64,000 nt of DNA from Volvox africanus (Eukaryota > Chlorophyta > Chlorophyceae > Chlamydomonadales > Volvocaceae). This document shows positions 36,001 through 48,144 of this stretch, piece after piece. A program made the position numbers and the translations under genes. The stretch is taken from the NCBI GenBank assembly GCA_030268105.1, contig BSDZ01000003.1:1736001-1800000 (forward strand), written 5' to 3'. The notes under the pieces were generated by a model. That model was not told the DNA's origin, did no database searches, and was given only the letters and a program-made list of their open reading frames with translations. Numbering within the stretch: position 1 is the first letter of the stretch; each line of letters begins with the position of its first letter.

Positions 36001-36744
36001 GTGACCTTGACCGGGGTCAAAGGAGACTGACAAACTTGTTTGTACTCATACGATTGTTATTGGCCAAAATAAAGATACCTTGCAGTAAAGAATGTAACAT
36101 GTGGCCAATATCGTGTTTCCACCGGGAGAGATATTTTGTTTGGTCCGTCAGATTCTTACAGAGAGACCTACGGACATGGGCAATCCCACAGGGGGGGTCC
36201 CTGAGTGCTTCAGACCAGGGCCCCACCTAAAAATATATACATATATATATGTTCAGGCACGACTGTTATGGCACGACTAATATGCCCCTTGAGTTCCAGG
36301 TTCTACCCTGACAGAGAGCGGGCCAAAGACCCTAAAGTTAAGGGCAGGGTGCCCCCATGTTGATGGACGGTGACAACCCCAATTAATATGACCTGTGAGC
36401 TAACCAGTAGCGGAGTTGATGCCTTAGTTGATTTGGCAGATTCCGCTGGATGCTGGTGGTGGGTGCTGAACCTGGGAAAATCACTGATTTTGGAGAAGTC
36501 GACATGGGAGACTGGATGAGGGTGCCCCGAAACACTGGGGAAGGTAGGGACTGCCAGGTTAGTGGCCATGGGTGATGTGAAACCCCCTATCCTACACACA
36601 TATATATTTCATGGTCACAATGCATTCAGTAATGAATCGGCGATCATCTTGTTGGGTCACATTGATCGACACACGTCGATGATAATGGAACCGTAATACA
36701 ACACTCATGATTGGGAATGCGGCTGTGGAGCTTGCTTTGCCCTC
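36001..36744. other. Unassigned sequence left of the truncated element
   Basis: It contains a short TA microsatellite at about 36233-36250. A 98-residue minus-strand frame at 36303-36599 resembles nothing I know. The region from about 36600 to 36744 continues the gag frame but is not homologous to gag, so the breakpoint is at about 36745. Confidence 0.35.
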
Positions 36745-38716
36745 TCGACGCTCGAATTCGGAACGATTGCAATTCCATTTTGGCATATACGTGTCGTCCA
36801 TGCGAGTCTGCTTCACATTGGGGTCGGAATGCTGTGCGGCTGCCGTCGACGGCGCACCACCACGCTTCCTGTTTTTAGCCAGGTCCGAGCTCGGACCTGC
36901 TCCTCCTGACCCACGGACACCCGAGCTAGCGCCCCCGCGCGCCTTGCGTTGCCCGTTGCTGCGTCGCGTCGCGGCAGTAGGCGTGGGGCGGGTCGCCCCG
37001 AAGTCCTGGTCAAGAGCTACGGCTTCCCCAAGCGGATCCTGCACTTGCACGGCATTTGCACGAGGGGCAGACTTGACTTCTTCCTCACCAGCAAGGAGTC
37101 GTATCTCCGTACCCTTAGCAAAAGCGACCAAAGCATCATACGACTTGATCTGCGCTCCAACCAAGTCAGTAGCGCACCATTTAGCCAAAAGTTTCGTCAG
37201 GCCTCGCCTAAACCAAAAGACACGCTCGGATTCAGTGAGGTCAGCAATGGGAGTCACAAGTGCTTCGAAGCGTGACTGGTACGCAGGTACATTTTCATCC
37301 CGATGCATGTGGTAGCTACCGGCTGCCAAAACCTTACGAGCTTCCACATCGCGTGCTTGAACCTCAGTAGCGAATCATGCGAGCAAAGCGGCGACCAACT
37401 CGTCAAAAGTATAGTTGCCCCAGGCGTTGGTCCAATTGCGATACCAGTCCTTCGCTGAGCCCTCGAGGGTGTTACCAACGAAGAGACACCTGATACCGTC
37501 ATTATCGCCACCATGAACAGCCTGGAGATACTTTTTAGCGTCACGCACGTTCACACGAGTTGCATCGGCTGTTGTGCTACGGTTCATTTCCCGCCGACGC
37601 GTAGGTCGACGCGACCCTACGAGGCGAAGTGCTTTTGTGATGAACGCATTGCATATGAATGAATCTGCATGATATAAATGTATTCGTGTACATTTATATA
37701 TGCATTTGGCATGTTGTCATTATCCATCGCGACATCGCATCGTGGCAAATCCGCCTAGCATGCATGAAAGCCCGAAGCATGGAAGTGCGCATTATGCTCG
37801 TGCTACGAAACAATAAGTAATATTATCTGATATAATATTACTTCATTACAGCACACGTTGAGAGCGCCGCACTCGTCGCGATGCATGCCCTGCAACCGGA
37901 TATCGTTATCCGGACCCTTGCATCATGCGAATGCCGGAAAGGCTTATACGTTGTTATGCGTAGACATCGCCTAAGCGCAGTAGGGTTGTCACAGCTAGGA
38001 TCGGCCTCCTAATGTGAACCGTACGGCACTGCGATGCTGCGAGTATAACAGATGCGAGGACGGCTAAGCTAGACAAGACATTCGATACCGGAGAACACTC
38101 GTGTGTTCTATATTACTATTTCTATACACTATTCTACTTAGCCCGAGCTAAGCCTGAACTTCGCTAATCACTGCTGCGTGATGATTGCTTGCTTCCGGCG
38201 CTGACGGCGATTTCGTCCATTGCATCATTCCGATCTGTAAGACCGTAAGTTATATCTCTCTTCGTCTTGAAGTCTTCCGCTGTCTCTGTTTGCTCTCGCT
38301 TGCCTTGCTGTACTTGCAAGTGCTCGCGCATCGGTGTCGATAGTCTCCAGACGTGCAGATACTTATGAGCAAACACGAACGAGAGGTACAACATCGGCTA
38401 TGCTATGCCCTGGTGTCTTGTCGGTCAGCGAAATATTGAGCCTAGGAACGGGAATCGACAATCTCATCACCTCAGGGATGTCATCATGCCCTCGAGCTTG
38501 AGGTAATGGCAGAACCCTTGGTCCAGCAGTGTTGTCCATATTCGTGTTCACTGCTGAATGCGGCACAATTAAGTGAGCAGGGGTCTGAAGGAAAAGGGGC
38601 TCTTGAGTGGCTCGCGCGCCAACAGTCTCAAGACCTCTATCCGGTGCTCTAGCAGCCACAACAAAATCGGGTTGGCTAGCTAGGCTAGTGTGCGGCGTAT
38701 CGTCGTGTTCCGCGGA
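36745..38716 (-). pseudogene. gag: Defective gag, split by a solo LTR and an in-frame TGA
   Basis: The N-terminal third (38394-38716, starting MSAEHDDTPH as in the intact copy) is separated from the rest by an 824-bp LTR. In the downstream part an intact-copy arginine codon CGA is TGA at 37375-37377. Beyond that the frame resumes (RDVEARKVLAAGSYHM and so on) until homology ends at about 36745, before the zinc-knuckle region. The copy is clearly non-functional. Confidence 0.85.
37570..38393 (+). mobile_element. Solo LTR, 824 bp, inserted antisense in gag
   Basis: It begins TGTTGTGCTACGG and ends GAGAGGTACAACA, the reverse complement of the LTR at 43197-44020 and the same length. The 5-bp duplication TCGGC flanks it at 37565-37569 and 38394-38398; the intact gag at about 49050 has a single TCGGC at this site. 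This is a classic solo LTR left by LTR-LTR recombination. It lies antisense to the host gag. Confidence 0.92.
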
Positions 38717-38939
38717 CATGAAGCACGAAACGATACCCTAGGTTTGCGTAATAGAAGCCGACTTCTATCACAAAGGCAAGAGTACAAAACAACTCGGTGA
38801 GCCTACCGACAGTACTCTTGAGAAGATTCAGCAAACTCAGCAAGTAATTGCCCAGCTGAGTCCTGATCTCCGTAGTTTGGGCAATGAGAGTCACCAACTG
38901 GTCCGGATGAAAGCCGGTCTCAGTCGCCGCGGCAAGCAA
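38685..38939 (-). other. 84-codon leader open frame upstream of gag (truncated element)
   Basis: A leucine-rich frame (TTEIRTQLGNYLLSLLNLLK) overlaps the start of gag in another frame. The full-length element has the same frame, uninterrupted, at 49343-49597. Conservation of the open frame is notable, but the two copies are nearly identical overall, so selection is not shown. Confidence 0.35.
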
Positions 38940-39185
38940 TGCCAGTGCACTGAGATTACCTGCGACTCAGAGCATACACTTACACAACAAGTGCAGCAAT
39001 CTAAGCAAAAGCAATTAAACAATTACAAACCGGAAGCGGCGGCGTCCAAAACGGCGCGGCCTAAGTCTTCGGCAAAAGTATCTAGCGGTCCTCGTGGTTC
39101 GTCGCTGGAACTCGCCATAGAAAGAACCTACTTCCGATTAGACAAAGAGAGACAGTTAGGCAACGAACCTGTCTCGATACCAAAT

Positions 39186-40009
39186 TGTTGTACCTCTCGT
39201 TCGCGTTTGCTCATAAGTATCTGCACGTCTGGAGACTTTCGACACCGATGCGCGAGCACTTGCAAGTACAGCAAGACAAGCGCGAGCAAACAGAGACAGC
39301 GGAAGACTTCAAGACGAAGAGAGATATAACTTACAGTCTTACAGATCGGAACGATGCAATGGACGAAATCGCCGTCAGCGCCGGAAGCAAGCAATCATCA
39401 CGCAGCAGTGATTAGCGAAGTTCAGGCTTAGCTCGGGCTAAGTAGAATAGCGTATAGCAATAGTAATATAGAACACACGAGTGTTCTCCGGTATCGAATG
39501 TCTTATCTTGCTTAGCCGTCCTCGCATCTGTTATACTCGCAGCATCGCAATGCCGTACGATTCACATCAGGAGGCCGATCCTAGATGTGACAACCCTACT
39601 GCGTATAGGCGATGTCTACGCATAACAACGTATAAGCCTTTCCGGCATTCGCATGATGCAAGGGTCCGGATAACGATATCCGGTTGCAGGGCATGTATCG
39701 CGACGAGTGCGGCGCTCTCAACGTATGCTGTAATGAAGTAATATTATATCAGATAATATTACTTATCGTTTCGTAGCACGAGCATAATGCGCACTTCAAT
39801 GCTTCGGGCTTTCATGCATGCTAGGCAGATTTGCCATGGTGCGATGTCGCGATAGGTAATGACAACATGCCAAATGCATATATAAATGTACATGAATACA
39901 TTTATATCATGCAGATTCATTCATATGCAATGTGTTCATCACAAAAGCACTTCACCTTGTAGGATCACATCGACCTACGCATCGGCGGGAAACTAACCGT
40001 AGCACAACA
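39186..40009 (-). repeat. 5' LTR of the truncated chromovirus
   Basis: 824 bp with terminal TGTTGT/ACAACA. The internal side is followed, in element sense, by spacer att and primer site TGGTATCGAGACAGG. It contains the hairpin-forming agtaatattatatcagataa block near 39740 and the ccggataacgatatccgg palindrome seen in all family copies. Confidence 0.88.
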
Positions 40010-41542
40010 CCACTGAGCATGGCTTTTAGGACGGGCCTAGCGACACAGCTCATGGTATCTGAATCCACGCAAACAAGCAAGCCTATCCAAAGAACAGGTG
40101 TGCTTGCAGCTTAAGGCCGCGGTGTGCGTATGTTGAAAGTCAGGTTCGATAGAGATAGAGTGTGCAGAGCAGGTAGCAGTAAACAACGTTGCATTTAAAA
40201 CGCTGTAGTGAGAAAATGCGCACTGAACGGCCTAAGTAGCAAAAGTTTGATGAAAGTACGGCGGAGAGTGTACCTCCATCATAATCTGCCCTGCCAGGGG
40301 CTTCTTTACATATGTGAGAAATTTTGAGGTATTTCGTTACTTACGGAAAGCTTTCAATCAATCCACGGTTTAGTCCACATCTACCAGCAGGCACCTAGAA
40401 TACACACATTTAAAGTCCGTTGCTGCAACTTGCATGGTATGAAAGGTTACAACGTATCCCAAATTTCTCGTTTCTACCTTTCCAACATCCTGTTCCTGTC
40501 CTCTCGTGCGACTTAAAGACGTGCGTCTTGACGACCGCCTGGGCCGCCCCAACGTCCGCCTCCCACTTTCATCAAAGTATGGCATCTGCGTGTGTATCAG
40601 GCCTTGGAGCATGCTCTTTCACACTTCGATGCCTTTGATTTTCCTTCAAAGAGACTTATATTCGAACACGTTTAACTGGAAGAACGAGCTATGGGTAGCC
40701 GGAGATGAACCGTTCAAATAAATGCGTGTTGGGCATTAGACTACGTGTGTATGAGGCCGGATGGCCGTGTCTATTTATACATTAATCAGGACGTATTCAC
40801 ATACGGCTGGTAGAGGATGCCACGGCATGGGAACAGTGACATCCACGACAGTGTACGCCTGATGGCCGGTGCGTGCTCGTGCCTTCATGCATATCTAATT
40901 TGTGGATGGGCTGCGGGCTGAACGTGTGTGTATGTTTTTGTATGATATGTTCACGTTCACTGTTTGGAAACTAGTTTGATAAGCCCCACCCCGCCGTTGG
41001 TATGGGCTATGGGTATGTGTTTATACCCCTTCACGTGATATGCTGATGACGAGCATGTGAACCATGCAGCTGTGTTGACTGCATTACCGAGCTACTAGAG
41101 CTGTGTAAACATCTTGCCGTATGCGTTAATTGCGTAGGCGTGTACTCAGACAGGAAGGGCGCAGAAAACTGAAACATAATGACATCTTGTCACACTGTAG
41201 GGGCTACGCAGCAAATATGGAATTATTGACGAGGGTCTGAGCTCAGGGTGTGCGTGGTTAAGAAAGTTACATGAAACACAAACAGAATTGTGGAAGTACC
41301 AATCACGATATAGTACAAAACATAGGTATCAGAGTCTGCCCAATTAAGGGTGGTATCGAAAGACACCGAATATGAAGTCAAAGCCCCATATATATGTTTC
41401 CTTCCAGGGACAGGCAAAGTGTCCAAGGAAGCTCCCAAGGATCCTGGATCACGTGTTTCTGGGGTCGTAACCCTCCATGTGGTGGGGTTTCTTTACCTCG
41501 CACCCATTACTCCTCCATTGCACAAACAGGGACAATCAAGAC

Positions 41543-41660
41543 GTCCCGGCCAAAGCCACTCCGGCGGCTAAGGCCCCCCTTTTGTCCCAGCCAAAGCCAC
41601 TCCGGCGGCTAAGGCCCCCCCTTTGTCCCAGCCAAAGCCGCTCCGGCGGCTAAAGCCCGC
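41543..41660 (+). repeat. About 40-bp tandem repeat, three copies (Q module)
   Basis: Units of gtcccagccaaagccactcc ggcggctaaggccccc type; the same three units lie at about 55069-55186 in the second Q module. In Q-gene sense they fall downstream of the stop, in the probable 3' region. Confidence 0.85.
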
Positions 41661-41958
41661 TTCTTTTTGCCACTCGTTACACAAGCAAAGGACAATACGT
41701 CCCAGCCACAGCCGCCCTGGAGGCAGAGCCCCCGACCAGTCCACACCAGGGCATTAAATCTGCGTGGAAAGGGTTTGTTAGTCAGTAAGGACATGTCTAA
41801 TTACTATCGTAAGAACTGAGCAACACAATAAAACAGGCAGGCCAAGTCCCACACTTACCTTCTGATGACTAACATAAAGCCCTGATAAGATGCATGCAAT
41901 CCCCCCTTTGTTTCCCTTGCTCCACCCCTCGCTCGTCATATGCCTTCGGCATGCGCAT

Positions 41959-42825
41959 CTAGTTGTTGTTCTCAAGTCTGCTATATGCGACTTGCAAGTG
42001 TTCGAAGGCTTTGAAGGCCAACGCCCTGTGTTGCCCACCGAGCAGGTGACGGTGTGGGTTCACCTGCCACCTGAGCCTGTCGTACACAGCCTTCCGTCCC
42101 TGGGTTTTGAACTTCTCCGGAGCAAGCTGGAAGATGAGATGGTCGCCAAGTGCCTCATCTTCCAGTTTGCTAAGTGTGATCACCCACTCAACCACATCCG
42201 CATTTGTAAGCCCCTCAGTGGGTATGACGACATGCCTCACGTGGCGCAACCCGTTATCTGCACTTTGGGTATCCCCGCTTTCAGCCACGTCCCTCTCGTG
42301 GCACACCACGTTATCCGCACTTTGGGTATCTCCGCTTTCGGCCACGTGCCTCTCGTGGCACACCACGTTATCTGCACTTTGGGTATCCCCGCTTTCAGCC
42401 ACGTCCCTCTCGTGGCACACCACGTTATCCGCACTTTGGGTATCTCTGCTTTCGGCCACGTGCCTCTCGTGGCACACCACATTATCCGCACTTTGGGTAT
42501 CTTCACTTTCGGCCACGTCCCTCTCGTAGTTAACCTCTTTGGTATCACTCTCATAATTGCCGATATGGACCACTGGCACCTCGTGGTCGATTTTGCTTTC
42601 GATGCTCTGCGCATCCTGGTGTTGGAACACAGACACCTCATAGTCAAACCCATCACTTTTGGTCCCATTTTTCCAGGGCTGAACTTCATGGTCAGGCTCA
42701 CTGACGTCTGCCTCGCTGGGTATCTCCATAGGAACGACTGTCTGAGAACCCATAATCCAGCCAGATATTTGCTGCATGGACGGCAACCTAAGTTGCCAGC
42801 ACAGCACCTTCGGCTGCAGATGCAC
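41959..42825 (-). CDS. Q-module repeat protein, 288 residues, function unknown
   Basis: An unknown protein. From the start (MHLQPKVLCW; alternatively the later MEIPSEADVSEPDHE, preceded by an acceptor-like ag) it has an acidic N-terminal part. About five 19-residue repeats of type DNVVCHERDVAESGDTQSA follow, then a conserved non-repeat C-terminal part (TNADVVEWVITLSKLEDEAL, GDHLIFQLAPEKF, NPHRHLLGGQHRALAFKAFE) ending TAG. Each repeat has a regular Cys-His pair and alternating acidic residues, which could bind metal, but no known motif fits. The second array copy has 326 residues, exactly two repeats more. A diverged relative with an internal UAG is at 7983-8822. The frame stays open in two array copies despite repeat-number change, favouring a coding role. 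Confidence 0.6.
   Translation of the reverse strand: MHLQPKVLCWQLRLPSMQQISGWIMGSQTVVPMEIPSEADVSEPDHEVQPWKNGTKSDGFDYEVSVFQHQDAQSIESKIDHEVPVVHIGNYESDTKEVNYERDVAESEDTQSADNVVCHERHVAESRDTQSADNVVCHERDVAESGDTQSADNVVCHERHVAESGDTQSADNVVCHERDVAESGDTQSADNGLRHVRHVVIPTEGLTNADVVEWVITLSKLEDEALGDHLIFQLAPEKFKTQGRKAVYDRLRWQVNPHRHLLGGQHRALAFKAFEHLQVAYSRLENNN
42245..42535 (-). repeat. 57-bp minisatellite within the Q gene (about five units)
   Basis: Units of ccacgttatccgcactttgg gtatctccgctttcggccacgtgcctctcgtggcaca type repeat every 57 bp. Alternate units differ by cccc/tccg and tcagcc/tcggcc, suggesting amplification of pairs. Confidence 0.88.
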
Positions 42826-43196
42826 CGCGGTCGAAGAGAGAAATATGGTCCTGCGGCAATGGGCGAAAAATTAATTTTCTGTGACTTAAAATGGTTCAGG
42901 CTTTGACCTTGACCGTGAGGCGGCGGCGGCATCCCAATCACATACAGCTACAACGCAAGGAAAGCTGCCCATATAGTTAATTTTTAATTAAGCTTAGCAA
43001 AGGCATCGGTGAAGTCAGCCATGAAAATTGGAAAAGGCTTGAGCGTACCTTGGGTAGAAGACCTCGAAGCATTACCGAGCTACTAGAGCTGTGTAAACAT
43101 CTTGCCGTATGCGTTAATTGCGTAGGCGTGTACTCAGACAGGAAGGGCGCAGAAAACTGAAACATAATGACATCTTGTCACACTGTAGGGGCTACG

Positions 43197-44020
43197 TGTT
43201 GTACCTCTCGTTCGCGTTTGCTCATGAGTATCTGCACGTCTGGAGACTATCGACACCGATGCACGAGCACTTGCAAGTACAGCAAGGCAAGCGAGAGCAA
43301 ACAGAGATAGCGGAAGACTTCAAGACGAAGAGAGATATAACTTACGGTCTTACAGGTCGGAATGATGCAATGGACGAAATCGCCGTCAGCGCCGGAAGCA
43401 AGCAATCATCACGCGGCGGTGATTAGCAAAGTTCAGGCTTAGCTCGGGCTAAGTAGAGTATCGTATAGTAATAGTAATGTAGAACACACAAGTGTTCTCT
43501 GGCATCGAATGTCTTTTTTAGCTTAGCCGTCCTCGCATCTGTTATACTCGCAGCATCGCAGTGCCGTACGATTCACATTAGGAGGCCGATCCTAGATGTG
43601 ACAACCCTACTGCGCTTAGGCGATGTCTACGCATAACAACGTATAAGCCTTTCCGGCATTCGCATGATGCAAGGGTCCGGATAACGATATCCGGTTGCAG
43701 GGCATGCATCGCGACGAGTGCGGCGCTCTCAACGTGTGCTGTAATGAAGTAATATTATATCAGATAATATTACTTATCGTTTCGTAGCACGAGCATAATG
43801 CGCACTTCCATGCTTCGGGCTTTCATGCATGCTAGGCGGATTTGCCATGATGCGATGTCGCGATGGATAATGACAACATGCCAGATGCATATATAAATGT
43901 ACATGAATACATTTATATCATACAGATTCATTCATATGTAATGCGTTCATCACAAAAGCACTTCGCCTCGTAGGATCGCGTCGACCTACGTGTCGGCGGG
44001 AAATGAACCGTAGCACAACA
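43197..44020 (-). repeat. 3' LTR of the full-length chromovirus
   Basis: 824 bp, TG...CA. It contains an AT-rich hairpin (about 43748-43774) and a perfect-arm palindrome ccggata/tatccgg (about 43677-43694), probably part of the transcript end or regulatory region. Confidence 0.93.
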
Positions 44021-44035
44021 ATTATCCCCCCTCCC
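44021..44035 (-). other. Polypurine tract of the chromovirus
   Basis: The minus strand reads GGGAGGGGGGATAAT directly before the 3' LTR, the expected site for plus-strand priming. The GGGGGATAA core is shared with the TRIM at 34098-34110. Confidence 0.85.
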
Positions 44036-44079
44036 GTATGCAGCGTCCTCGCTGCATCATACAGCATCGACTGCAGGGG

Positions 44080-47000
44080 TCATTGGGCTTGCGTGGCACG
44101 TTTGCGGGCTTCTTCGAGCAGGGGTTTCATGTCCTGTGAGAAGTTGCGTGCCAGTTCCCATGAGTTGTGCTCGTCGGTATACCCTGTCCACTTAACCAAG
44201 TACTCGTGTACTGTTCGCTTACGTCGGTGTCGGCCCACACGACGCGCGTGATAATCTAACACCCGCTCCACATCGTAAAACTTTTGTTTACCAGCGATCC
44301 AGGTCTCGGGAACTGGTTCGATCGCTGCGGGGGCGTTAGCAGGCTCAGGGACGGGTTCCGTACCACGATACGGACGAACAAGCGATACGTGAAACGTGGG
44401 GTGAATGGTCATATCAGCGGGCAATGCAAGCTGCACAGCCACATTCCCAACCATGCGCACGACAGGGTACGGACCAATCCAGCGAGGTAAGAGTTTTCGG
44501 GATCCGTCGGCCAAGGAATGCAAGTTCTTGGTGCTTAGCAACACGAGTTGCCCCTCCGAAAACGTCACATCCTGCTTGGATTTGTTGTAGTATTCCGTCG
44601 TTCGTTGCTGCGCCACGTCCAAACACGACTTAGCGTCTGTGATTCGGGACATAAAAGACTTGGCAAAAAGTTTAGCAGCAGGCACGTTCACTTCCAACTC
44701 ACGCCACACGGGTAGCGCGGGATGAAATCCGTAGTTAAGAAAGAACGGACTTTTGCCTGTAGAGCGATTAACAGCGTTGTTAAGCGCGAATTCTGCCGCA
44801 GTCAAATACGTATCCCAAACGAGTGGTGTGCGACCAGCATAATTGCGCAACATATCACCCAACGTGCGGTTTGTGCGTTCGGTTTGACCATCAGTCTGCG
44901 GGTGATACGCCGTGCTCAGGTTGACGCGCATGCCAACTAGTTTGCAGAGCGCTTCCCAAAACTTAGACGTGAACTGTCCACCACGGTCCGAGATCACATT
45001 TTTGGGAATCCCGTGTAACCGAACCACATTATCGAAAAACAAACGTGCGGTTTGCTCAGCCGTGCAGGATGATGTGCATGGTGCTAGGTGAACCATCTTA
45101 GTCAGACGATCGACCATTACGAACACCGCATCGTATCCCCCCTCAGTTTTGGGCAGCGCGACTACGAAGTCCATGGAAACACTTTCCCAAGGCGCATCCG
45201 GGACAGGCAACGGTTGCAACAACCCATGGCCCTTACCGGACAAAGCCTTATTGCGCTGGCACAGACTGCATGTCTGTACGAAGTTCGCCGCATCCCTAGC
45301 CAAACGAGGCCACCAAAAGGAACGTTGCACCAAGTCAATCAATCGCTTGCTACCAGGGTGTCCTGCTAACGGGTCCTCGTGGAACCGCGCAAGGATGTCG
45401 TAGCGTAGCGCGTCGTCGTTCGGAACGACGATTTGCGTAGCTGCACCCTCCGTCCGTAGCCAAAGGCCATTCTGCTTGCGAAGGTTTTCTACATTAGCCG
45501 GGTCCGCGAACCAGGCGGCTGCGCTGTAGACAGCCTTCAACCGCTCCGCGAGGTCCGTCGCGATCGGTACCTCCTCGCTACGCGGCCGCACGACGGGCGC
45601 TGCCAAAATTGCAGCGTGTAGCGACGGATGTCGACTGAGAGCATCGGCAATATTCAATTTACCAGATATATACTCCCAGGTGCAGTTGAACCTAGCTAGA
45701 TATTCCATCCACCTAGCTTGACGGCGGTTCAACGTCGGAACGCTTTGCAAAAACGTTAGGGGCTTATGGTCAGTCTTTAAAGTAAACGGGCGTCCCTCGA
45801 GGTAACAGCGCCATTCCTTTAAAGCATGCAGCACGGCCAGAAGCTCCTGTTCCCCGGTGGTGTAGCGAATCTCCGCACCAGAAAACTTCTTACTCGTGAA
45901 GGCGATCGGTCGCCCTTCCTGTAACAATACAGCGCCGCTTCCAAATATTGAGGCATCAGACACTACCTCAACACGAAATGGCAACGAGTAATCAGGGAAT
46001 GCAAGGGTGACATCTTCGGCAATGATTCGTTTGAGCTCTTCGAATGCCCGCTGGCATTGCGACGTCCACGACTCGAGTGAAACGAAAACGCCTTTGTGAG
46101 TTAAGTTAGTAAGCGGGGCCGCAATGATGGAATATTTTTCAATGAACTTTCGGAAATAATTGGTCAAGCCAAGGAACTTACGCAGCTCCGTGAGGTTCTG
46201 AGGCGCGGGCCAATCGCGAACCACGGCGACCTTCCGCGGGTCCATCTTCACACCGGTGGCCGACACAATGTGGCCCAAATATTCCACCTGAGGCTGCGCC
46301 CAAAAGCATTTGGCGCGTTTAGCAAACAATTGCTCCCGCCTCATAACGTCGAGCACGAGCCGCAGATGCTCCAAGTGCTCCTCGCGCGTCTTAGAATATA
46401 CCAAGATGTCATCCAGGTAGCAAACAACGAACCTGTCGATAAACGGCCTAAACATTCGGTCCATAACCGCCTGAAACGTCGCAGGGGCATTAGTCAAACC
46501 AAATGATAGGACCGTATACTCAAAGTGACCGAAGGGCGTCCGAAAAGCGGTTTTCGGGATATCAGAGGCAGCGATGCGAATCTGATTGTAGCCCTGTTGT
46601 AAGTCAATTGAGGAAAAATAAGCCGAGCCCTTCAGCTTATCCAACAGGTCGTCAACGCGTGGCAAAGGGTAGCGATTTTTCACCGTATTCGCATTTAACC
46701 CCCGGTAATCAATGCACATGCGCAAGGTCCCATCCTTCTTACCGACAAACAAAATCGGTGCAGAAAACGGGGATGTGCTGGGGCGTATCATACCCTTCGC
46801 GAGCAAATCCGTCACCTGGCGCTTTACCTCATCCAGCTCCAATGGACTCAACCTGTACATTGGCCGGGCTGTAGGCTGCGCTCCAGGCATGAGAGGGATT
46901 GTGTGATCAACAGGACGCATAGGTGGTAGGCCAGGGATATCTTTAAAGACGTCCTCATACTGCGACAGTAGGGCCTCAACCTCAGGATCCGCAGAAATCT

Positions 47001-48141
47001 GCGCGGTGGTGACACAACAGCTCACCCGCGGCCTTAAAAGCAGTCCGTGGGCACCCTTCCGTAACAAACGAACGGCCTCCTTACGCCCGACTAGCTCTGG
47101 TTCGATTCGTGCGGCCATTGCGGTCACAGCGAAATTAACCATAGGCACCGCCTCAGTTTCGCCCTCCTTTGGTGTGACATATTCGAACGACAGGAAAGGT
47201 ACCTTAATCGACAGAGTACCCTTGCACATATGCAGGGTTGCGGTCTCCATGTCGATGCGCGCGCGGTACTGTCGTAATGTCGACGACCCCATTATGTACG
47301 GTGCAGTCTCTGCTAAGCCCTGCAGCACGTACGGCCGGGTCACAACACGCAAAGGGCCTAACGATAGGCTAAGGGTAATCCTGCCCACGATGGGATGCTT
47401 ACCCCCGTCAGCAAGGGTAACCTGTGGACAATCAGACGACTCTGGGGACAACCCCAGCGCATTCACCTCTGCGACAGAGATGAAGTCGTCGCTGGCACCG
47501 GTGTCAACAAGTGCCTTCAGAGTACGGCCATTCAAACCGATCTGAACCACAGGGACACGGTTATCTACGAGCGACTGCCCAGCAGACAACGTCAGTGCAC
47601 TTAAGGCGGGTCCGTAACCAACGGCACCCCCATCAGGAGCTTCGTACCAAACGTCAACCGAGTAGGATAGGTGTGGCCACGGAGCCAGCGTACCCTCCCG
47701 ATCCACACCATTAAACAAAACGGTGCCCGGCTCGAACCGGTGGACATGCCGCATACCCCTTAACAATGCCTCTGCCTTGCGCCGACAGAAAGCAGGGAGT
47801 AATACACATGCGGCAGTGCCTGGATATTGACGCCTACATCTCCTGTATATGGCCAACTGTTCCGACATCTCACGCAGAGACGAGGGGATGAACAAAACCA
47901 CGTGGTTAGACAGATTGATAGACGACAGGGGACGGCGAGGTGTAAACAAATTACACAACGGGTCGAAGCAGAGAAGTCCCGTGCGTCCGTCAAGCGTGAT
48001 GCGTCGCGCAATGACTCGCTCGATGTGTCCAAGTACACAAGGCAACAATGCCTTAACGGCTGGCCGTAAGGATGACCACCGACCACGCGTTAGTTCAGAA
48101 ATCCCGGGTGGTGCCCCCTCCACAGGAACCCGGGCAAGCCC
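44080..48141 (-). CDS. pol: Chromovirus Pol: protease, RT, RNase H, integrase, chromodomain
   Basis: Copies and integrates the element. There is no ATG near the 5' end; the frame follows the gag UAG directly, and residues are counted here from the GTG at 48123. Protease DTGAS is at about 207-211. Reverse transcriptase is at about 425-600 with YLDD at 569-572. RNase H is at about 715-835 with the first catalytic Asp in VVSDAS. The integrase zinc finger H-H-C-C is at about 915-955, and the integrase catalytic Asp, Asp, Glu at about 985, 1046 and 1082 ([19 protein letters not shown]). A GPY module (RWIGPYPV) is at about 1215. The C-terminal chromodomain is at about 1283-1340 ([31 protein letters not shown]). 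Chromodomains of this group can bind histone marks and steer integration to heterochromatin. All key residues are present and there is no internal stop, so the copy may be active. Confidence 0.95.
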   Translation of the reverse strand, partial: GLARVPVEGAPPGISELTRGRWSSLRPAVKALLPCVLGHIERVIARRITLDGRTGLLCFDPLCNLFTPRRPLSSINLSNHVVLFIPSSLREMSEQLAIYRRCRRQYPGTAACVLLPAFCRRKAEALLRGMRHVHRFEPGTVLFNGVDREGTLAPWPHLSYSVDVWYEAPDGGAVGYGPALSALTLSAGQSLVDNRVPVVQIGLNGRTLKALVDTGASDDFISVAEVNALGLSPESSDCPQVTLADGGKHPIVGRITLSLSLGPLRVVTRPYVLQGLAETAPYIMGSSTLRQYRARIDMETATLHMCKGTLSIKVPFLSFEYVTPKEGETEAVPMVNFAVTAMAARIEPELVGRKEAVRLLRKGAHGLLLRPRVSCCVTTAQISADPEVEALLSQYEDVFKDIPGLPPMRPVDHTIPLMPGAQPTARPMYRLSPLELDEVKRQVTDLLAKGMIRPSTSPFSAPILFVGKKDGTLRMCIDYRGLNANTVKNRYPLPRVDDLLDKLKGSAYFSSIDLQQGYNQIRIAASDIPKTAFRTPFGHFEYTVLSFGLTNAPATFQAVMDRMFRPFIDRFVVCYLDDILVYSKTREEHLEHLRLVLDVMRREQLFAKRAKCFWAQPQVEYLGHIVSATGVKMDPRKVAVVRDWPAPQNLTELRKFLGLTNYFRKFIEKYSIIAAPLTNLTHKGVFVSLESWTSQCQRAFEELKRIIAEDVTLAFPDYSLPFRVEVVSDASIFGSGAVLLQEGRPIAFTSKKFSGAEIRYTTGEQELLAVLHALKEWRCYLEGRPFTLKTDHKPLTFLQSVPTLNRRQARWMEYLARFNCTWEYISGKLNIADALSRHPSLHAAILAAPVVRPRSEEVPIATDLAERLKAVYSAAAWFADPANVENLRKQNGLWLRTEGAATQIVVPNDDALRYDILARFHEDPLAGHPGSKRLIDLVQRSFWWPRLARDAANFVQTCSLCQRNKALSGKGHGLLQPLPVPDAPWESVSMDFVVALPKTEGGYDAVFVMVDRLTKMVHLAPCTSSCTAEQTARLFFDNVVRLHGIPKNVISDRGGQFTSKFWEALCKLVGMRVNLSTAYHPQTDGQTERTNRTLGDMLRNYAGRTPLVWDTYLTAAEFALNNAVNRSTGKSPFFLNYGFHPALPVWRELEVNVPAAKLFAKSFMSRITDAKSCLDVAQQRTTEYYNKSKQDVTFSEGQLVLLSTKNLHSLADGSRKLLPRWIGPYPVVRMVGNVAVQLALPADMTIHPTFHVSLVRPYRGTEPVPEPANAPAAIEPVPETWIAGKQKFYDVERVLDYHARRVGRHRRKRTVHEYLVKWTGYTDEHNSWELARNFSQDMKPLLEEARKRATQAQ

Positions 48142-48144
48142 CTA
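48142..48144 (-). promoter_or_regulatory. In-frame UAG between gag and pol (candidate readthrough signal)
   Basis: In element sense the context is CCG AAA TAG GGG CTT GCC, and the pol frame is open immediately after. One amber codon between gag and pol in the same frame resembles the suppression strategy of some retroviruses and retrotransposons. A simple nonsense mutation in a single gag-pol frame is the alternative. The truncated sibling lacks this region, so no second copy in the window can decide. Confidence 0.55.

Larger units (their letters stand above)
36745..40009 (-). mobile_element. Truncated chromovirus copy carrying a nested solo LTR
   Basis: It is homologous to 48235-50659 of the full-length element: most of gag, the leader, primer site (39168-39182) and 5' LTR (39186-40009, 824 bp). 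All of pol and the 3' LTR are missing. The right edge ACAACA is followed by CCACTGAGCATGG. The uninterrupted array copy at 56741 reads gatgCCACTGAGCATGG, so the element inserted at CCACT within an array module and the left target copy was lost with the truncation. Confidence 0.85.

Noticed and set aside
41890..42906. 338-residue plus-strand frame over the Q gene
   Set aside because: It is the antisense shadow of the 57-bp repeat (His/Val/Leu repeats). The minus-strand frame matches the 8-kb relative with a conserved C-terminal part.
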